A stretch of 7,051 nucleotides of DNA. Source: Bifidobacterium breve. Its GTDB lineage: Bacteria > Actinomycetota > Acidimicrobiia > Acidimicrobiales > Ilumatobacteraceae. The position numbers were made by a program, and so were the translations under genes. The DNA is taken from contig CAMDER010000090.1 in the NCBI GenBank assembly GCA_945896935.1, positions 1-7,051 of the forward strand. The letters are read 5' to 3'. The notes beneath the pieces were generated by a model. It ran no database searches, had not been told where the DNA came from, and saw nothing but the letters and a program-made list of their open reading frames with translations. Below, in pieces: positions 5,587 through 7,051 of the stretch. Numbering within the stretch: the stretch's first letter is position 1; each line of letters starts with the position of its first letter.

Positions 5587-6819
5587 GTGAGTGAATTGAA
5601 CACCGTGGTCATTGTTGGGTCGTCGTTGGCGGGGTTGCGAGCGGCCGAAACTTTGCGGCTTGAAAAATACGATGGCCAGATCATCATCGTTGGAGCCGAA
5701 GATCGTCAACCCTACGATCGCCCTCCGCTGTCTAAGAAAGTTCTGTCGGGCGAATGGGAAGCCGACCGTATCTCGCTGCGTAAACCCGAAGACCTTGACA
5801 AACTGAACATTGATTGGAAATTGGGCTCGGCAGCGACGTCGCTCGACACGACTACTCGCATCATCACCTTGGCTTCGGGTGAAACGATTGCTTTTGATGG
5901 TTTGATCATCGCCACGGGTTCGGGAGTGCGCAAACTTCCCAATCAGCCCAATTGGACAGGCGTACACGTTGTGCGAACGCTTGATGACTCACTTGCTTTG
6001 CGGGCCGACTTGAACCCCGGCGCCCGATTAGTAGTCATTGGCGCCGGCTTCATCGGACTTGAAGTTGCCGCGACTGCCAAGACTCGTGGGTGTGAGGTCA
6101 CTGTTCTTGAAGGTGCACCTGCTCCCATGATGCGGGGTCTCGGTGCCGAGATGGGTCATGCTGCAGCACTGGTACACGCAGACAACGGCGTTGACATGAG
6201 ATTTAACGTCAAGGTTGCTGGACTAGTTGAAGGACATACGGGTTCTGTTGGTGGGGTTGCATTAGACGACGGCGAAGTCGTTCCTGCCGATGTTGTCGTT
6301 GTCGGCATCGGCGTTGTCCCAGCCACGCAATGGCTCGAAAATACCCAACTCGAATTACGCGATGGCGTCGTTTGCGATACCACACTCAATGCTGGCGTAC
6401 TAGGTATTTACGCCGCAGGTGATGTGTGTCGCTGGTTCAACAATCTGTACGACCAAGAAATGCGCGTTGAACACTGGACGACCGCATCGGAGCAGGGTGC
6501 TGTCGCGGCATCAAACCTGCTTGCGGTATCGCGCGGAGAGCAAGCCAAGCCATATTCGGCTGTTCCATTTTTCTGGAGCGATCAATTCACTGCACGAATT
6601 CAATTTTTGGGCCGAGCTAACGGAGACGAGACCGCTCATATTGTGGTCGGCACACCTGAAGACCGTTCGTTCGTTGCGCTGTATGAAAAAGACGGCTACT
6701 TGAAAGCTGCTCTCGGCGTCAGTCGTCCGAAACAACTCATGCCATTTCGAAAGTTGTTGGCCGAGCGTGCCACATGGGAACAAGCACTTGAGTTGGCGTC
6801 AACGTTTGTTGCAACCTGA
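5587..6819 (+). CDS. FAD-dependent NAD(H):ferredoxin reductase-type oxidoreductase
   Basis: 410 residues, the standard length for single-component ferredoxin/rubredoxin/putidaredoxin reductases. These flavoproteins pass electrons from NAD(P)H through FAD to a small iron-sulfur protein that feeds a P450 or dioxygenase. The FAD Rossmann motif is VVIVGSSLAGLRAAETL (7-23), with GSSLAG replacing the usual G-x-G-x-x-G ending. It is followed by PYDRPPLSK (42-50), the ATGSG segment (109-113), the NAD-binding VVIGAGFIGLEVA (149-161), the second FAD motif GIYAAGDV (273-280) and EHWTTASEQG (295-304). Residues about 325-405 match the reductase C-terminal domain (VPFFWSDQFTARIQFLG). Glu175 at the end of the second NAD-domain strand (VTVLEG) suggests NADH rather than NADPH. 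No ferredoxin or oxygenase gene adjoins it, so the electron acceptor is unknown. GTG start chosen because TACCGT lies 6 nt upstream. Confidence 0.93.
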   Translation: MSELNTVVIVGSSLAGLRAAETLRLEKYDGQIIIVGAEDRQPYDRPPLSKKVLSGEWEADRISLRKPEDLDKLNIDWKLGSAATSLDTTTRIITLASGETIAFDGLIIATGSGVRKLPNQPNWTGVHVVRTLDDSLALRADLNPGARLVVIGAGFIGLEVAATAKTRGCEVTVLEGAPAPMMRGLGAEMGHAAALVHADNGVDMRFNVKVAGLVEGHTGSVGGVALDDGEVVPADVVVVGIGVVPATQWLENTQLELRDGVVCDTTLNAGVLGIYAAGDVCRWFNNLYDQEMRVEHWTTASEQGAVAASNLLAVSRGEQAKPYSAVPFFWSDQFTARIQFLGRANGDETAHIVVGTPEDRSFVALYEKDGYLKAALGVSRPKQLMPFRKLLAERATWEQALELASTFVAT

Positions 6820-6827
6820 ACAATCTC

Positions 6828-6856
6828 GTGACAACGCACTGACAATTGGTTAGTCT
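6828..6856 (+). promoter_or_regulatory. Leaderless promoter of the MarR gene: GTGACA -17 bp- TAGTCT
   Basis: GTGACA at 6828-6833 matches the -35 consensus TTGACA at five of six positions. It is separated by exactly 17 bp from TAGTCT (6851-6856), a TANNNT -10 box, and 6 nt later comes the GTG at 6863. This is the most complete promoter in the window and implies a transcript starting at the start codon. Confidence 0.65.
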
Positions 6857-6862
6857 TTTGCA

Positions 6863-7051
6863 GTGCCTCGTCTTGATGCTGAACGTGTTGCCCTGTGGCG
6901 GGCATTTCAAACTGTCGGTGAGGTAGTTTCGCGCAGCATTGAAGCCGAGATGTTTGACGAGTTTCACTTGGCTTTGCCACAATTTGATTTACTTGCGGCT
7001 CTCGCTCATAGCAATGACCAGATGCGAGTCAAAGAATTGTGCGAAATACTT
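6863..7051 (+). CDS. MarR-family transcriptional regulator, N-terminal part (runs off window)
   Basis: An open frame of 63 codons from GTG 6863 to the last base. The sequence has the MarR opening: a long helix (LDAERVALWRAFQTVGEVVSRSIEAEM), the linker FDEFHLALPQFDLLAAL matching the family's 'L-x-x-x-x-F-D-x-L-x-x-L' helix, then an MRVKELCEIL helix that begins the winged HTH. The recognition helix and wing lie beyond the window, so the operator and ligand class cannot be inferred. The start is supported by the -35/-10 pair and 6-nt spacing upstream. It lies 43 bp downstream of the oxidoreductase gene on the same strand, with its own promoter. MarR proteins often act on themselves or neighbours, so control of the oxidoreductase or of genes beyond the window is possible but not shown. 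Confidence 0.8.
   Translation, partial: MPRLDAERVALWRAFQTVGEVVSRSIEAEMFDEFHLALPQFDLLAALAHSNDQMRVKELCEIL

Noticed and set aside
5455..5967. 170-codon minus-strand open frame over hairpin 2 and the 5' part of the oxidoreductase
   Set aside because: Antisense to well-supported coding sequence; Arg/Gln-rich translation without domain features.
6808..6815. GTTGCAAC palindrome before the MarR gene
   Set aside because: Only 8 bp, inside the last codons of the oxidoreductase, and upstream of the -35 box; not enough to call an operator.
1..7051. tRNA, rRNA, CRISPR array, insertion sequence, toxin-antitoxin or phage genes
   Set aside because: No cloverleaf, spaced direct repeats, transposase motifs or phage-type genes were seen on reading both strands.

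Overview
The window looks like a chromosomal stretch from a moderate-GC actinobacterium (roughly half G+C by eye). The best guess is an Acidimicrobiia-type freshwater or marine lineage. Three things point there: two separate protein C-termini carrying LPATG plus a hydrophobic segment and an Arg-rich tail, one of them behind a long Thr/Pro/Val linker; frequent GTG starts; and several genes with no Shine-Dalgarno but a TANNNT -10 box exactly 6 nt before the start codon, a typical actinobacterial leaderless arrangement. The taxonomic call is inference, since no rRNA or marker gene is present.

Layout. 1-171 (+): 3' end of a surface protein with an LPATG anchor. 191-793 (-): TetR-type regulator, divergent from 877-1533 (+), an NTF2/SnoaL-like protein with one and a half domains; the 83-bp gap holds two perfect dyads that are candidate operators. 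1530-2987 (-): secreted delta-60-repeat protein, probably a seven-bladed beta-propeller, with an LPATG anchor; its stop codon overlaps the SnoaL gene's stop codon. 3024-3845 (-): SpoU/TrmH-family RNA 2'-O-methyltransferase. 3912-4442 (+): small HAD-fold protein, followed by 4541-5512 (+), an ApaH/PrpE-like metallophosphoesterase. 5587-6819 (+): FAD/NAD(H) ferredoxin-reductase-type oxidoreductase. 6863 to the window end (+): start of a MarR-family regulator.

Two structural themes go beyond the gene list. First, four starts (877 +, 2987 -, 5587 +, 6863 +) share the same TANNNT-6 nt-start geometry, while the metallophosphoesterase has a strong AGGAGG. Leaderless and SD-led genes are therefore interleaved. 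Second, the metallophosphoesterase gene is bracketed by two long perfect hairpins (16-bp and 23-bp stems) whose stem bases share ATTCTGGTG/CACCAGAA. Each starts within 10 nt after a stop codon, and each places CACCAGAA about 21-22 nt upstream of a candidate -10 box of the following gene, so they may combine terminator and promoter-control roles.

Functional links are limited. TetR-SnoaL is a plausible regulator-target pair, and HAD-metallophosphoesterase is a plausible phosphate-ester-processing pair, conceivably for RNA ends or nucleotides. The MarR gene may regulate itself or the upstream oxidoreductase. The remaining genes look like independent units. No RNA gene, CRISPR array or insertion sequence is visible.
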